Assembly: GCA_002105175.1 (NCBI GenBank)
Contig: MCGE01000002.1
Coordinates: 1,984,001-2,048,000, forward strand
Origin: Absidia repens
Lineage: Eukaryota > Mucoromycota > Mucoromycetes > Mucorales > Cunninghamellaceae
Direction of reading: 5' to 3'
DNA: 64,000 bases
The notes under the pieces are model-generated. The model did no database searches and was not told where the DNA came from. It was given only the letters and a program-made list of their open reading frames with translations. The number at the start of each line of letters is the position of its first letter. Positions within the stretch are counted from its first letter, which is position 1. Of this stretch, positions 1-11,671 are shown piece after piece. The position numbers were made by a program, and so were the translations under genes.

Positions 1-394
1 GAACAGAAAGGAAAAAAACAAGATATACTGACCTCCACTTTTCAACTATTATTTTTCTACGTTCAGCTACCAAATTTACTTAAATTCCAAGGCAGATAAC
101 TCACACAATTCGACGAATACTCTAGATCTTTGGCACAGTCGCAAGCATTATACGTTTTCAGTTGAACTGCTCTTTAGTCGAGAAAGACTGGCTATGCTTC
201 GACATGATACCCTTGTGATTTTCCAACTATTGAATCAAGTCGATGCCCAACTATCTGAAAACGAATATGTCAACTGGCTACTTGATGGACGACTGGAATG
301 TCATGCTGGTGTAACTATCAACAATGCTGCCAAATGCGAAGCGATCCATCATCAACTGCGATCCCTTACAGCCACACCATTGGAAACGCAGTAA
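1..394 (+). CDS. 3' end of an unrecognised protein-coding gene (partial)
   Basis: An open frame ends with TAA at 392-394. A probable last exon starts at 67: a T-rich tract ends in TTCAG at 62-66, and a branch-point-like TACTGAC lies about 40 bases before it. The frame read from there is continuous and protein-like (about 109 residues, including LWHSRKHYTFSVELLFSRER and LLDGRLECHAG). It is mainly helical-looking, with no signal peptide or membrane segment in the visible part. The frame is closed by TGA just before the proposed acceptor, which supports an intron there. An ATG at 194 is internal and is not a likely start. I do not recognise the family. The rest of the gene lies left of the window. 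AATAAA-type signals follow at about 488. Confidence 0.55.
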
Positions 395-790
395 TAGTTT
401 ACAAGTAGTTTAGAGCTGATGTATATATTCCATTTATTTATTTTTTTATTGCTTGACTGCAACATATTTTTTATTGTCTTGTCGCCAAAATAAAATAAAA
501 TCACATATTCTTTTGTTGAAATACTTCTGTTTACTGCTGTTTTGATTTATGATTTTGGACTAGAATCCCCAGACTAAAAAAAAGGGGGGGAGTAATGAAG
601 GTTCGTTGGGATTCTAAGGGAAGACTGACTGGATCGAAATAGTTTATGGTGCAACCACAGATGGGATTGAATAGACTCAGGCTCAAAAATTATTGAAAAC
701 GTCACTTGCCTGCCTCGCTAGGCAAACGACAGCAAAAGACACCACCCCAGGGTATAACCCTCCTTTTAGTGAGGCACTAAAAATAAATAC
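395..790. other. intergenic, no gene seen
   Basis: Holds poly(A) signals for the preceding gene near 488, an A-run followed by a G-run near 580, and a short palindromic AGGGTATAACCCT near 751. The left border of repeat copy A follows. No coding potential beyond short random frames. Confidence 0.6.
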
Positions 791-1895
791 ATTTAAATCC
801 CGCCCACGTGAATATTTATTTTTCTCTAAATTTTATTTTTTCGCTCTCCTTCTTTTCATTTCCATTTTTATTCGTTCTTATCTTCGCCATTCAACTTTTT
901 TTTAGGTGATGGTGATCTTAGAATCGTGTCAGGACTAGTTTAAAAGGGGGTTCAGCTCAGGGATTACAACAGGCATGGGGAAACCCTTTCTTTTTGGATC
1001 CAGGATTAAGAACCACAGTTAGTTGGCTTTTCAAAGTCTTCATTAGCATAGTTTAGCCGTAGCTTGTACATAGTTTGTCTCTACATATAAATAAAGCATG
1101 TCTCTTTTTATTTATCTCATTGAAAAAAATGTCCCATTAGTCATTTTCATACCTTGTGGAATAGATCCCTTTTACAATTGCACCTTTAGTCTAATATTGG
1201 TCATTTTTTGGATATCTCATAAGCCTCACTCATGCTACCTCATTTGAGCTTTCCCTGGAGCCCGCACTTACAATGAACTCTTCTCTTTTAGTTTAATGAC
1301 TATCAATATGATTCAATAAAATATGTCTTTATTAACCATTTAATATGGAATAATGTCACCGTTATAGCTGTTTTATGAGTGGTAATTCAAACTCTTGCTT
1401 CTAGTGCCCATTATGATTAATTTTCCCCGATAAAGAGTCAGGAACGTGGCGGCTGCCTTATATCACTTACTATTAAAGATATCCATGTCCCTGATCGACA
1501 AATCACATAAATGAATCTCTTTCATTGTAAGTATATGTATCTTTCTGGCGTAGCTATGACTACTACCGCACCCCGTCAGGCATTGCCACCGGTTGACAAA
1601 TCTAGATCACTTGATATGAAATGTAGATGTATTCCCGCTCTACCATTCATATCAACTAAAGCAAGATCCTATTGCCAACGTAACTTCCGCTAGACTGATC
1701 ACATTCTATATATCCAGCTCCTTAATGCATGTGCTTTTTTTTTTTTTTTTTTTGTGATATACAATACAGTACAGTACTGCAACAATACAAAAGAACAACA
1801 ACTTAAACTGGGGTCATTTGAGCCCGAGGATCCGGCTGTTGAAGTCCAAATATCATGGGGGGGTCAAGAACACACTTCAACAACCTCCCCTGACA
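791..1895 (+). repeat. Dispersed ~1.1-kb repeat, copy A (left arm of an inverted pair)
   Basis: Begins with the border shared by all copies (TTYAAATCCCGCCCACGTG), then a CT-rich tract. Conserved blocks follow: a GGTGATGGTGATCTTAG-like segment, CAGGGATTACAA, CATGGGGAAACCC and several AATAAA-type words. It ends near CTTCAACAACCTCCCCTGACA. It is nearly identical to the reverse complement of 4213-5389. It carries a 60-codon open frame (1511-1693) preserved only in its partner, and a hairpin at 1611-1655. Faint similarity to copy C continues about 50 bases past the stated right end. Relative to copy B it lacks about 96 bases between two AAAAGGGATCTA words. The class is unknown; see findings. Confidence 0.85.
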
Positions 1896-2399
1896 CCCAG
1901 TGACCCCCTTTTTTTTCTTTTGGAAGTGTAAGAATGTTTTGAAATTGAATATAATAAATTTTAACTATTAAAAATTAATCTAGTTATTGTTTAATTGCAT
2001 CATATGATTTTTCAACCCTTGAATTATGTTGGTAAGTCATGACGACAATGTACCTGTGAATGTTTTGTTTTGCAGCACGACTACTGTGAGCATGAAAATG
2101 TCAATACTTCCCGTTTGACAAGCTTGACTTGGTTTTTTCCTTTTACAGATATCCTCCTGAACCTAAATTCTATCCACTGTGGATGATATATCACCGAAGC
2201 GGATTAATACATCCCAAAGAAAGTACTATGCATAAATTAAAGAAATTAAAGGCAGCTAAAAGTGTCAAAAGTGAGGGATTATGGAAGCCAATGAAGTTTC
2301 TCCTACAACTAGGGGCGGAGAATGAACAAAATTGTATCACTCAGCACTCCCACTTTTTCTTGTGCTTCTTTTTCTTTCGCTCTTTATCATCTACCTTTT
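1896..2399. other. intergenic, 5' region of the SGNH hydrolase gene
   Basis: AT-rich, with a run of Ts and a pyrimidine-rich stretch (about 2340-2398) directly before the chosen ATG. A longer frame at 2129-2491 crosses the same bases in another phase and is not considered real. Confidence 0.5.
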
Positions 2400-3857
2400 A
2401 TGATTGTATCATTGAAACAGCTGCTTTTTATATTTTGCATTTTAGCAAATTGTTGCTTGGCGAAGATCAGCAATATCGTCGTCTTTGGTGACTCCTACTC
2501 CGGTAAGAACATACTTTAATCCACAGAGTACACCAATAACAGATCTATGTCACTAAATACGCTCATATATCCTTTCTTTTGTCGGGTCCAGATGTGGGAA
2601 ATAGACAACAATCGAGCAACGGACCCGTATGGAGCCAAGATTTGGCTGTTGGTTGGAATGCCTCATTATATAGTTTTGCATTCAATGGAGCCACTTGTGA
2701 TCGATCTACTCATCAAGGCAGCCGCAACACCTCATCTATAACTCCACCAACCATTGTAGACCAAATAGAAATTTATTATCAGCAAAAACTCAAACTGGCG
2801 CCTGAAGATACCATTTACGCTTTCTGGGTAGGATATACCGATATACACAATATGGTGCAGACGAACAGCGAAGGTAAGTACATCTATATACTTGTATACC
2901 ATTGTTTAACTAACAACCTTCTTTTTTTTTTGTCCATCTACAGATTATGAAGGACTGGCGGACTGTATTATTCAACAAATTGTAAGTAAACAAAAATATA
3001 TGACTGACTCTCATTTATAGCTAACTGTAGATGTGTTATCATTCCAGAGAAACGTCCGCAAAGTATTTGAGACAAATAGATTCATCACGTTTACACTGGC
3101 ACCTTTAGAAAACATGCCTTACTTCAGCGATGGAAAGAACAGGGTTCAGAAATATAAGCAGGCGATGGACAAATTCAACGGCATCCTGCATGAAAAAGTA
3201 TTCAATTTGGTAGGACATCATCAATCACTGGAATTGGATTTGGTGGACGCCCACGATCTGCTTAAAGACATGACCAACGCACCAACAGAATTTGGATTCA
3301 AGGATGGACATCATTCCTTTTGGGACCATTGCCAAGGCCAATGCAGCGATTCAGTGGATGATTATATCTGGTGGGACAAAACGCATTTGACTGGCGGGGC
3401 GCACAGGGTGATCGCTAATAGTATCTTGGCTTCTGGCTCAATGGAACCTCCGGCTACTCTCGTCGAAGCAACTACTGTCCATGATTTGGTCCAGGCGCCG
3501 GGATCTCGCTTTGCATCTCCTCACTACAAACCGAAACATAATACAGGTATCATCAATCGACTGGTCAAGGAACTGAATGCAGCAAAAGAAGCAAATGATA
3601 ACAATGCATCGTCCTCAACGGAAGAAACCGGTGACGTTGACAACAAGGTGGCTGACGATGAAGGTAAATGGATCCGACCTCTTTACTTTGGGGCTCTTTT
3701 GACGGTATTGCTATGTGTTGGATTTGTGTTATACAACAGTCGGGCCAAGCGACGAGGTGGAAATTTGGCAGCGCTCTCTGGATTAGTTAGAAATAGAAAT
3801 AGTGGTCGTGGACAATTTACCCCTCTCCGTAATTTAGAAACTCCCTCATCAGTATAG
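2400..3857 (+). CDS. Secreted or membrane-anchored SGNH/GDSL hydrolase (CE16-like)
   Basis: Exons 2400-2502, 2592-2873, 2944-2981, 3048-3857 give 410 residues in phase. The start at 2400 gives a hydrophobic signal peptide (residues 1-21); an upstream ATG at 2322 would bury it. Block I is FGDSYSD with nucleophile Ser32. Block V is WWDKTH followed by LTGGAH, supplying the Asp-x-x-His pair. Block III reads WVGYTDI, so the usual Asn of GxND is Thr. A membrane segment near residues 350-372 (LYFGALLTVLLCVGFVLY) and a basic tail follow a Ser/Thr/acidic stretch, suggesting a type I membrane protein at the cell surface or in a secretory compartment. Family members are acyl esterases, often acting on acetylated sugars; the substrate here is unknown. 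The gene sits alone between repeat copies A and B. AATAAA occurs near 3925. Confidence 0.85.
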
Positions 3858-4212
3858 TCTTTCATTTATTATATTATATTAGATTTTCGCTATTGTTTGA
3901 TTTGGTGTGTGTTTTTATTTTTGTAAATAAATGTCTTTTTTTTAATTGTCTTCTTCTGTTTCGAAATGTATTACTATATTGTTGTGTGTGTTTGTATGGA
4001 TTGATATACCAGTATTTTTTAATACGCGATCAATACCGGGAATGTCAACGTTTAGTGAAAAATCTTTTTCTTCATTTTATTTTTTGAGCTTCAATGCAAC
4101 AACGGTGCGGTCCAACAACTGTAGAACAGTCCTTAATTGTCGCAATTTTTATATTCGATTTCAGCTATTCTCACAATCGCAAAAATTCAATCTACTGCGT
4201 GTACTGACTAGA
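3858..4212. other. 3' UTR and spacer before repeat copy B
   Basis: Contains an AATAAA signal near 3925 and otherwise T-rich DNA. Nothing coding is supported. Confidence 0.5.
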
Positions 4213-5389
4213 TGTCAGGAGGGGGTTGTTGAAGTGTGGTTTTTGATAAAACTAAATCCCGGTCATTTTGCATCGCAATAGGCGGATCCTTGGGGTGAAT
4301 TCAGGTCGGACCCTTTTTTTTTATCATATTACATGCAAAAAGATGAATAAAATAAAATAATGAGGTGGATATATAGAATATGATTAGTCTAGCGGAAATT
4401 ACGTTGGCAATAGGATCTTGCTTTAGTTGATATGAATGGTAGAGCGGGAATACATCTACATTTCATATCAAGTGATCTAGATTTGTCAACCGGTGGCAAT
4501 GCCTGACGGGGTGCGGTAGTAGTCATAGCTACGCCAGAAAGATACATATACTTACACTGAAAGAGATTCATTTATGTGATTTGTCGATCAGGGACATGGA
4601 TATCTTTAATAGTAAGTGATATAAGGCGGCCGCCACGTTACTGACTCTTTATCGGGGAAAATTAATTATAATGGGCACTAGAAGCAAGAGTTTGACTTAC
4701 CACTCACAAAACAGCTATAACGGTGACATTATTCCATATTAAATGGTTAATAAAGACATGTTTTATTGAATCATATTGATAGTCATTAAACTAAAAGAGA
4801 AGAGTTCATTGTAACTGCGGGCTCCAGGGAAAGCTCAAATGAGGTAGCATGAGTGAGGCTTATGAGATATCCAAAAAATGACCAATACTAGACTAAAGGT
4901 GCAATTGTAAAAGGGATCTAATGTATTGTACAGTACCAGTCATCAAAGGGATTTAAGGAATAACCAGCAATCAACACTACTCAAAACAATTGAACGCGGT
5001 AAAAAAAAAGGGATCTATTCCACAAGGTATGAAAAAGACTAATGGGACATTTTTTTCAATGAGATAAATAAAAAGAGACATGCTTTATTTATATGTAGAG
5101 ACAAACTATGTACAAGCTACGGCTAAACTGAGCTAATGAAGACTTTGAAAAGCCAACTAATTGTGGTTCTTAATCCTGGATCCAAAAGAAAGGGTTTCCC
5201 CATGCCTGTTGTAATCCCTGAGCTGAACCCCCTTTTAAACTAGTCCTGACACGATTCTAAGATCACCATCACCTTAAAAAAAGTTGAATGGCGAAGATAA
5301 GAACGAATAAAAATGGAAATGAAAAGAAGGAGAGCGAAAAAATAAAATTTAGAGAGAAAATAAATATTCACGTGGGCGGGATTCAAATG
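4213..5389 (-). repeat. Dispersed ~1.1-kb repeat, copy B (inverted partner of copy A)
   Basis: Reverse complement of copy A with only scattered substitutions. The 60-codon frame at 4389-4571 (minus) differs from that of copy A by one residue, His to Gln. The shared border (CGTGGGCGGGATTCAAAT in this orientation) is at the right. The other end starts TGTCAGGAGGGGGTTGTTGAAG. It is longer than A by about 96 bases around 4920-5015, a segment also present in copy F, so A is probably the deleted form. The hairpin arms lie at 4427-4436 and 4462-4471. Confidence 0.85.
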
Positions 5390-6613
5390 CATACTTTTAG
5401 TCTGAAGTTAACGGTTTAAAATTGAGACGAAGATAATAAAAGTTAAGAGAGTGGAATAATAAAATTGGGATGAATGAGAAATAATTCATAACAGGCGTCT
5501 CAAAAATATGTAAATGTAGTCTTAATTTTCAGTTTCCATCGTCCATAAAAAATTGCACTTCGTCTCAATTGAAAGGACAATGAATGTCACATATAATAAT
5601 AATAATAATAAGTCTGAAGAAGAAATACATGAAGTAGTGAATGTATTCATTCTCCTAATTGGTTGCAAACTCTTGTTTGCACTTGTTTCTTAGTTTAGGT
5701 CGAGCCATGGATACCTGCCTATGTATTATATCAAATGCGCAGAAAAATATTATAAACCAATGTTGAACAGAGTTCTCGACAACCAGTGCTATTTCCTTTT
5801 GTTCTTTTTTGATTGTATGCATAGATAATACGTACACTGGGACTTGGATGTAGGATTGGAAGGCGATAAAAAATATATAAGCATTTGTACGCTTATTACT
5901 CTTTAAGGGAATCGGCATTGCAAATTGGGCTGAGAATTTGACGTTGGTAAAAGATGGGTATGAAATGGGAATGAAACTTCCAGGAAGTATTGTTTCCCGG
6001 GAAAGAAGGCTAGGGTGTTACTGCATGAGAATAGCCAAAATTGAAAATTAGGCGCAAGAATCAAGGGATTGATTTTAAACTGACAGGAAAAGAAACTTTT
6101 TTTAATTGTCTGTCCAGCACCAACTTTTTTCAAAGCGCGAAAGCAGATTGAATACAGAAGTAGTCCTAAAATGGATAGTTTGCACGCGGTTTTCCTATTT
6201 GTATGAATTTCTTTGAATTTCCAAACCAACAAGTAAAAAGGATGTACCGATGATTCTTCAGTAAAAAAAAAAAAAGAGAAGACAAACTGATAAAACAGTA
6301 AGAAAAAATATTATCTGGTAGATGATGGTTATAGATGATTTTTGTGGTCATTTTTCATATCTGTTGAAAATGCAGACCAGCACCCACAATACATATATTC
6401 AAACCCCGAATTGTCAAAATTGAAAAAAGGGGAGGTGAACTTTTTTTTATGTTTCTTTTTTTTTTTTTTTTTTGTTTGTCTTCATCATCCTTTCTCCTTC
6501 CTTCCTCGACTTTCCTTTTGATTACATATCTAACTACAACCTTTGAACTTCAACCTTATTGCAACCTTCTCTCGTTTCTTATACACTTCTAAGCAGAATA
6601 CCTCTCTTACATC
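5390..6613. other. intergenic with a candidate MITE
   Basis: Holds the 151-base inverted-repeat element described separately, a perfect TTTCCCGGGAAA palindrome near 5993, a poly(T) run near 6455, and the pyrimidine-rich leader of the next gene. The minus-strand frames here are AT-rich and show no protein-like pattern. Confidence 0.5.
5420..5570. mobile_element. Candidate MITE (151 bp, 13-bp terminal inverted repeats)
   Basis: AATTGAGACGAAG at 5420-5432 is matched exactly by CTTCGTCTCAATT at 5558-5570. The interior is AT-rich and non-coding. No convincing target-site duplication could be read, and only one copy was noticed, so this remains a candidate. Confidence 0.35.
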
Positions 6614-9204
6614 ATGAACGGTAGCCCAATCCCATCTTCAGTTGCCAGCTCTCCCAAGCCCAACGATGTAGTCAATATTGATGGAAAACGAATTCTATGT
6701 ACTGCTGATATTAGAGGTAAGCAATAATAATAGAAAAAGGAAAAAAAAAGAAAACTCAAAGGAGTGTTAGTCCTTATATAAGACAATTTCCTGTGAGAGG
6801 AACTTGATACTAATCAACTTTTTTTTTCTTACACCATAGGCAGTATCTCTCAACTGAATCAACTCGCGCGTGATGCTAATGCCCATTGTATTATCCACAC
6901 TGGTGATTTCGGGCTTTATGGTAAGAAAATAGAAAAATAAAAGAACTGAATTGTGATGTCAAAGGCGACGACGGCCGTTGGAATGGAAGATGATGCTGAC
7001 GCAGATGACTTATGAACTTTTATATTAATAGAACGCTCAAGTTTGGATCGTATTACTGATAGGTATAATTGATATATACGGGGATGATATTATATGCTAA
7101 CGTTGTTTTTTGGGTTTTTTATCAGAACATTGAAACACTTGATTCAGTTTAGCACGTTGATTCCTCCTTATATGCGTGGCCGACTCAACAGCTCACCTAT
7201 TGATCAAGTTCGTCGCACAATTGAAACCGCCCCTCAGCAATTTTACTTATCTGAATTCCCTGACTTTCTTTCTGGCGAAAAACAATTGGAAGTTCCTGTT
7301 TATACCGTCTGGGGTGTATGTGAAGATGTTGCTATCCTGGAAAAACTTCGGTCTGGTGAATACTCCATCCCTAACCTTCATATTTTGGATGAAGCTACTA
7401 CTTATCTCCTGGACATAGGTGGTGTCAAATTACGTCTCTTTGGCCTTGGCGGTGCGGTTATTCAACATAAATTATTCGACAATGGCGAAGGTAAAATCTA
7501 GATTGATGATTTTTTATTTTTACAGTGAAGGCTTTTACCAACATTTCTTTGTTCACTTTGTAGGTACTGACACTATAGCCGGTGGATCGGGAATGATGTG
7601 GACAACTGCTTTACAAATCGGTGAATTAGTAGAAACCTCTCAAAAGGTAAAGTTAAAGTAAATAGCAATATTCATTCAAAAGCGTTATTGTTGATCTAAT
7701 TTATTATTATTATTTATTACTCTCTTATCTTTAGGTGTACGATCCATCTGAAACCAGAATTTTGGTCACTCATGCAAGTCCTGGTCGCGAAGGCTTATTG
7801 GCTCAATTATCACTTTATTTAAAGGTTAAATTAAAAAAAAAATAAACAAGGAGAAGGAAAGAGGGCGTATGTCTGTGTGTTTTACTAACTGATATTTTTA
7901 GGCTGATTTCACGATTTCTGCGGGTCTTCATTTTAGATACGGTATTGTTTACAACGAATTCTCTTGCCAATCACATCAAGATCATTATCGAGAACGCTTG
8001 ATTCAATCACAGCAAAACTTTTTACAATTATGGGATACTATCAAGGAACAAGTGGAAAGCTACGTAGAGTAAGTGCTGAAAAGGATGCAGAAACCAAAAT
8101 CCAATAGCATTAACCAATCCTTAAAAATTTCATTTTTAGTAATCATCAGGCGCTATTACTTCAACATACATTGGATGTTGTGAATCGATTACCACCTTCG
8201 CTGCATGATCTTGGTGACGATGAATCTGAACACAGCCACAGTAGCCGTGATGAAATTGCATTTAAGAATCTATGGAACTTCAACCTACCTGATGCTTCTC
8301 TAGGCTGGATTGTACTTGATGTCAACAATGGTCATGTTGGTGCCGAAATGAAATCTCAAGGATTCAACTTCTCTCATCGTCGAACACAATCGGGTACTCC
8401 TTCCAACAACAACAGCCACACTCATACCCCATATGCAGGCTCCTCCCCCGCTTTGTCTAGTACCAGCTTCCCTCCACCGCCTTATACTGCCTCCGATAAG
8501 TATAAATCCCCTGAATTTCAGCACCACGGTTCTGGTGGCATGTCTCGCAACAACAGCACAAATGGTGGGAATGACACCGGCTCGGAAATCAGCGATTCTA
8601 TTGCATCCAAAGAAGATCATAATAACTATCGACAATCACGTCGCCAAAGCAGCATGGTAAGTACAAAATAGAAACGTACGATGTTTTATCAACATCACTT
8701 ACCTTTTTTTTTTTTTTTTTGTACTGCTCATATTATTCAGCAAAGAAGTCCATATGCCATCTTTGTTGGTGGACTAACAAACGGCGAAGTGACGGAAAAT
8801 GACATCCGAGAATTTTTTGACCCCAAAACGGTATGTAGTGAAGAACGAAACGAAAAGTAGAATGCAACCTGGACTTATCCTTACAAATAATAATACTAAT
8901 AATAATAATTAGGTAACTGATGTCCGGATTCCTATTGACCCAGAAACCAAACTACACAAGTCCCATTGCTATGTTGACTTGGTGGATCCTGTATCTTTGG
9001 AAGCTGCGTTGGCGAAAAACGGACAAGTAAGAATATACACGTGTAGAAAAACAAAAAATAGTGAACTAATAATAATCCATTTTAAATCTATAGATTTTAA
9101 ACGGCAACAAACTGGTCATTAATCGTTCAACACAACAACAATATGGTGATAGCCGACGTGGACGCAGCGGAAGAGGTCGCAGTTTACGACCACAACCCAA
9201 ATAA
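6614..9204 (+). CDS. Metallophosphatase-like (probable DUF2433) protein with C-terminal RRM
   Basis: Eleven exons: 6614-6716, 6840-6920, 7032-7062, 7126-7490, 7564-7646, 7735-7824, 7902-8068, 8140-8656, 8741-8830, 8913-9026, 9094-9204. They give 583 residues with consistent phase. The N-terminal domain resembles calcineurin-like phosphoesterases: ADIRG at 31-35, HTGDFG near 56, LVTHASPGREGLL later. The first motif has Arg where DxH would have His, so metal binding may be incomplete. A Ser/Asn/His-rich linker follows. The C-terminus (about 480-583) is an RNA recognition motif with RNP2 IFVGGL and an RNP1-like KSHCYVDL, ending in an RG-rich tail. The family is fungal; the DUF2433 label is from memory. 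RNA binding is a fair inference; the job of the first domain is unknown. Confidence 0.85.
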
Positions 9205-9680
9205 TTGGATTGTTTGACAATATCCTGGCTCACGCGGTGGTGGTGATGATGATACTTTATTGAAACATTGAAACATCTATTTAGCTTTTTAGTCCTTATC
9301 CCACATCTTCCCATTTTAGTTTATCGTCATAGCTATACATATATACTCTCTTCCTCTTCTATATCTCTCCCTCTCTCTTTCTTATTTTTTCTACCCTTTT
9401 TTTTATTTTTAATGTAAATGTTGCGTCTCCCCTGTTTATCCCATCGATTCAAAAATAAAAGAAGACTTACCCCATTGTGACTATATTGATGACTTTCTAT
9501 TTTTATGGAGTGGTGAACCGCATGAATGAAATTGCAGGAGGCCAATAAAATTGATCAACTGACTTCAAACATTTTTTATAAAGCGCCGGTCGTGTCGCAT
9601 TTTGACCTTTTCCTTCCCCTATTTTTTTTTTTTTTTCTCTCTTTTTATTTTTCTCGACACCAATTACTTTCTCAACCATT
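9205..9680. other. intergenic, 3' UTR and protease leader
   Basis: An AATAAA signal lies near 9454. The last ~60 bases before the protease ATG are T/C-rich. No gene seen. Confidence 0.5.
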
Positions 9681-11349
<1,669 letters not shown>

Positions 11350-11427
11350 AAGCTGTGCGAGGTTGGATTGTAGTATGTTTGAACGTTTAGGGATGATTAT
11401 TAGTTATGTTTTTATTTTACTATGACC

Positions 11428-11458
<31 letters not shown>

Positions 11459-11671
11459 CTGTATCCTATGTGTTTTATATTTCTCCTTGAATAAAAATTC
11501 TCATTGTTTTATTGTATGATTAACGTGCATTATAGTCCCTTTATGTATTTTTTTTTTAATTCGCTGATTGATTTTATTTATATTCCGACGAAAAGTGCGG
11601 GGATTGGCAGAAAACTGCAGGCGATGAAGCATCCATAGTAATTTTCTTCCTTTCATTTTTACATATCCAAT
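11350..11671. other. intergenic with a TA microsatellite
   Basis: A (TA)n tract of about 26 bases at 11432-11457, an AATAAA-type signal near 11490, then a CT-rich leader ahead of the proposed eL37 start. Confidence 0.55.

Noticed and set aside
1860..1900. Copy A as a solo LTR with TG...CA ends and target duplications
   Set aside because: Similarity between copies A and C continues past TGACA, the other end has no shared CA terminus, and no 5-bp direct repeats were found.
2129..2491. 120-codon plus-strand frame
   Set aside because: Overlaps the SGNH gene's first exon in another phase; His/Phe-rich, no signal peptide or motif, and spliced models do not use it.
5987..6004. TTTCCCGGGAAA palindrome as an operator
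   Set aside because: Single occurrence about 610 bases from the nearest start, with no second site or known factor to support it.
5655..6351. Minus-strand frames of 61-109 codons
   Set aside because: AT-rich DNA giving Phe/Ser/Ile-rich translations with no domain pattern, no splice support and no proper leader.
7500..7661. Frames through introns of the metallophosphatase-like gene
   Set aside because: The spliced model with consistent phase over eleven exons explains the region.
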